Source: Haemophilus sp.
GTDB lineage: Bacteria > Pseudomonadota > Gammaproteobacteria > Enterobacterales > Pasteurellaceae
DNA length: 6,145 bases
Direction of reading: 5' to 3'
Assembly (NCBI GenBank): GCA_019423005.1
Contig: JAHZCF010000027.1
Span: forward strand, 1 to 6,145
The notes beneath the pieces are model-generated. The model saw nothing but the letters and a program-made list of their open reading frames with translations. It searched no databases and was not told the DNA's origin. The translations under genes were made by a program, and so were the position numbers. Positions 5,379 through 6,145 of the stretch are shown in pieces (within the stretch, counting starts at the first letter, position 1; every line of letters starts with the position of its first letter).

Positions 5379-6145
5379 CTAACCAGCCAAACCTAACCAA
5401 TATGCGGCGATAAAACTGGACACCACGGACATCACCATTAATACAACTAACACGAAACGCATAGAGAATGGTATAGGTTGTGCATTAGCAACCGCTTCTG
5501 ATGGTTTACCGATGACACATTGTCCGAATTTATACAACAACCATACGAATGTCGCGGTAGATTCAACTAAAGCAAGCACCATTAACCAAGTAATCCAGCC
5601 ATATTCATGGCCTAATTCAAATCCGGCCGCAAATAATGGATATTTACTGAAGAATCCGTTAAACGGTGGTACCCCAGCAATAGCTAATGCTGCTACGCCA
5701 AATCCAGCCCCTACCACTGGCATTGTACGCATAATGCCTTGTAGTAATGGCATAGAACGAGTTCCTGTCGCATAACTTAATGAACCCGCAACCAAGAAAA
5801 ATAAGCTTTTCGCGAAAGCATGGTTGAAGATGTAGCTAATCGCTGCAACAAAGGCCAATTTAGAACCTAATGCAGCAAGAGAAATCCCAATGAAAATATA
5901 AGACAGTTGGGTAATGGTTGAATACGCCAATAAACGTTTTAAGTCAGTTTGTGGCAAGTACATTAAGAAGCCGTAAATTAAGGTAATCATCGCCATGATG
6001 ATGCCGACTTCACCCACAATATGTGGAATCTCACCAGCAGACATAACTGAACGCGCGAAGATATAGACCCCAACTTTAACCATTGATGCGGCGTGCAAAT
6101 ACGCACTCACCGGTGTTGGTGCTTCCATCGCATTAGGCAACCAAA
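5379..6145 (-). CDS. hyfD: Hydrogenase-4 membrane subunit HyfD (NuoN/M-like), 5' part outside window
   Basis: This is an antiporter-like integral membrane subunit of hydrogenase 4, of the NuoL/M/N family. The reading frame stays open to the right edge, and 254 C-terminal residues are visible of an expected total near 480 (E. coli HyfD 479). Counting from the first visible Trp, the window starts inside the core WLPNAMEAPTPVSAYLHAA followed by SMVKVGVY (Lys23). Then come QTDLKRLLAYSTITQL (66-80), NHAFAKSLFF with His108 and Lys112, and GVPPFNGFFSK (157-167). These are the hallmark segments of the family, including the membrane lysines thought to act in proton transfer. The end, a serine-rich hydrophobic segment then YWLGLAG and TAG, resembles E. 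coli HyfD. The position before hyfE distinguishes it from HyfB and HyfF. No start codon can be assigned. The TTG at 6140 is internal, since conserved residues continue upstream. Confidence 0.93.
   Translation of the reverse strand, partial: WLPNAMEAPTPVSAYLHAASMVKVGVYIFARSVMSAGEIPHIVGEVGIIMAMITLIYGFLMYLPQTDLKRLLAYSTITQLSYIFIGISLAALGSKLAFVAAISYIFNHAFAKSLFFLVAGSLSYATGTRSMPLLQGIMRTMPVVGAGFGVAALAIAGVPPFNGFFSKYPLFAAGFELGHEYGWITWLMVLALVESTATFVWLLYKFGQCVIGKPSEAVANAQPIPFSMRFVLVVLMVMSVVSSFIAAYWLGLAG

Noticed and set aside
6138..6140. TTG at 6140 as a start codon for hyfD
   Set aside because: The frame remains open to the window edge with the conserved Trp upstream, and the family core begins well before this point. 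The gene simply continues outside.
1432..6145. Complex I (nuo) operon
   Set aside because: NuoB, C, D, I, K, L and N homologues are here, but HyfG keeps both Ni-Fe CxxC motifs and the cleavable tail. The gene order is that of hyf and not nuo.
3182..6145. Hydrogenase-3 (hyc) operon or Mrp-type antiporter operon
   Set aside because: Hyc lacks HyfD, HyfE and HyfF equivalents between its membrane and large subunits. Mrp operons lack the hydrogenase subunits that follow directly here.

Overview
The window holds part of one minus-strand operon encoding a membrane-bound, 12-subunit-type [NiFe]-hydrogenase 4 (Hyf, group 4a, the hydrogenase of formate hydrogenlyase-2). Read in the direction of transcription, from the right edge to the left, the genes are hyfD (3' part only), hyfE, hyfF, hyfG, hyfH and hyfI (open at the left edge). 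This is the hyfDEFGHI order of the E. coli hyfABCDEFGHIJ operon. The gene junctions run from a 4-base ATGA overlap (hyfH/hyfI) to an 18-base or so gap, and every start has a purine-rich ribosome binding site. No promoter, terminator, RNA gene, mobile element or CRISPR array is visible. There is no gene-free stretch longer than about 20 bases.

Organism: the proteins are clearly of the gammaproteobacterial Hyf type and the DNA is moderately AT-rich. The window also carries two exact copies of the 9-base DNA uptake signal AAGTGCGGT (in hyfH and hyfF) and two one-mismatch copies. This points to a naturally transformable Pasteurellaceae member of the Haemophilus influenzae-type uptake-sequence group (Haemophilus, Aggregatibacter, Pasteurella, Mannheimia and relatives) rather than the Actinobacillus pleuropneumoniae-type group. 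The genus cannot be fixed from this window.

How the genes work together: HyfG (large subunit with the Ni-Fe site, fused to a NuoC-like N-terminal domain), HyfI (small, NuoB-like [4Fe-4S] subunit) and HyfH (8Fe ferredoxin, NuoI-like) form the peripheral electron-transfer arm. HyfD and HyfF (antiporter-like, NuoL/M/N family) and HyfE (NuoK-like) are part of the membrane arm and retain the buried charged residues linked to proton translocation in this superfamily. Electrons, probably from formate via formate dehydrogenase H and HyfA (both outside the window), would reduce protons to H2, possibly with ion pumping. HyfA, HyfB and HyfC are expected beyond the right edge, and HyfJ, a maturation protease or a regulator may lie beyond the left edge.

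Novelty: the locus itself is a recognisable, apparently intact hydrogenase-4 operon, not an undescribed system. The points worth a second look are the uptake sequence that encodes the key membrane lysine of HyfF, an uptake sequence in a longer HyfH tail, an extra cysteine beside a cluster ligand of HyfI, and the conserved maturation tail of HyfG.
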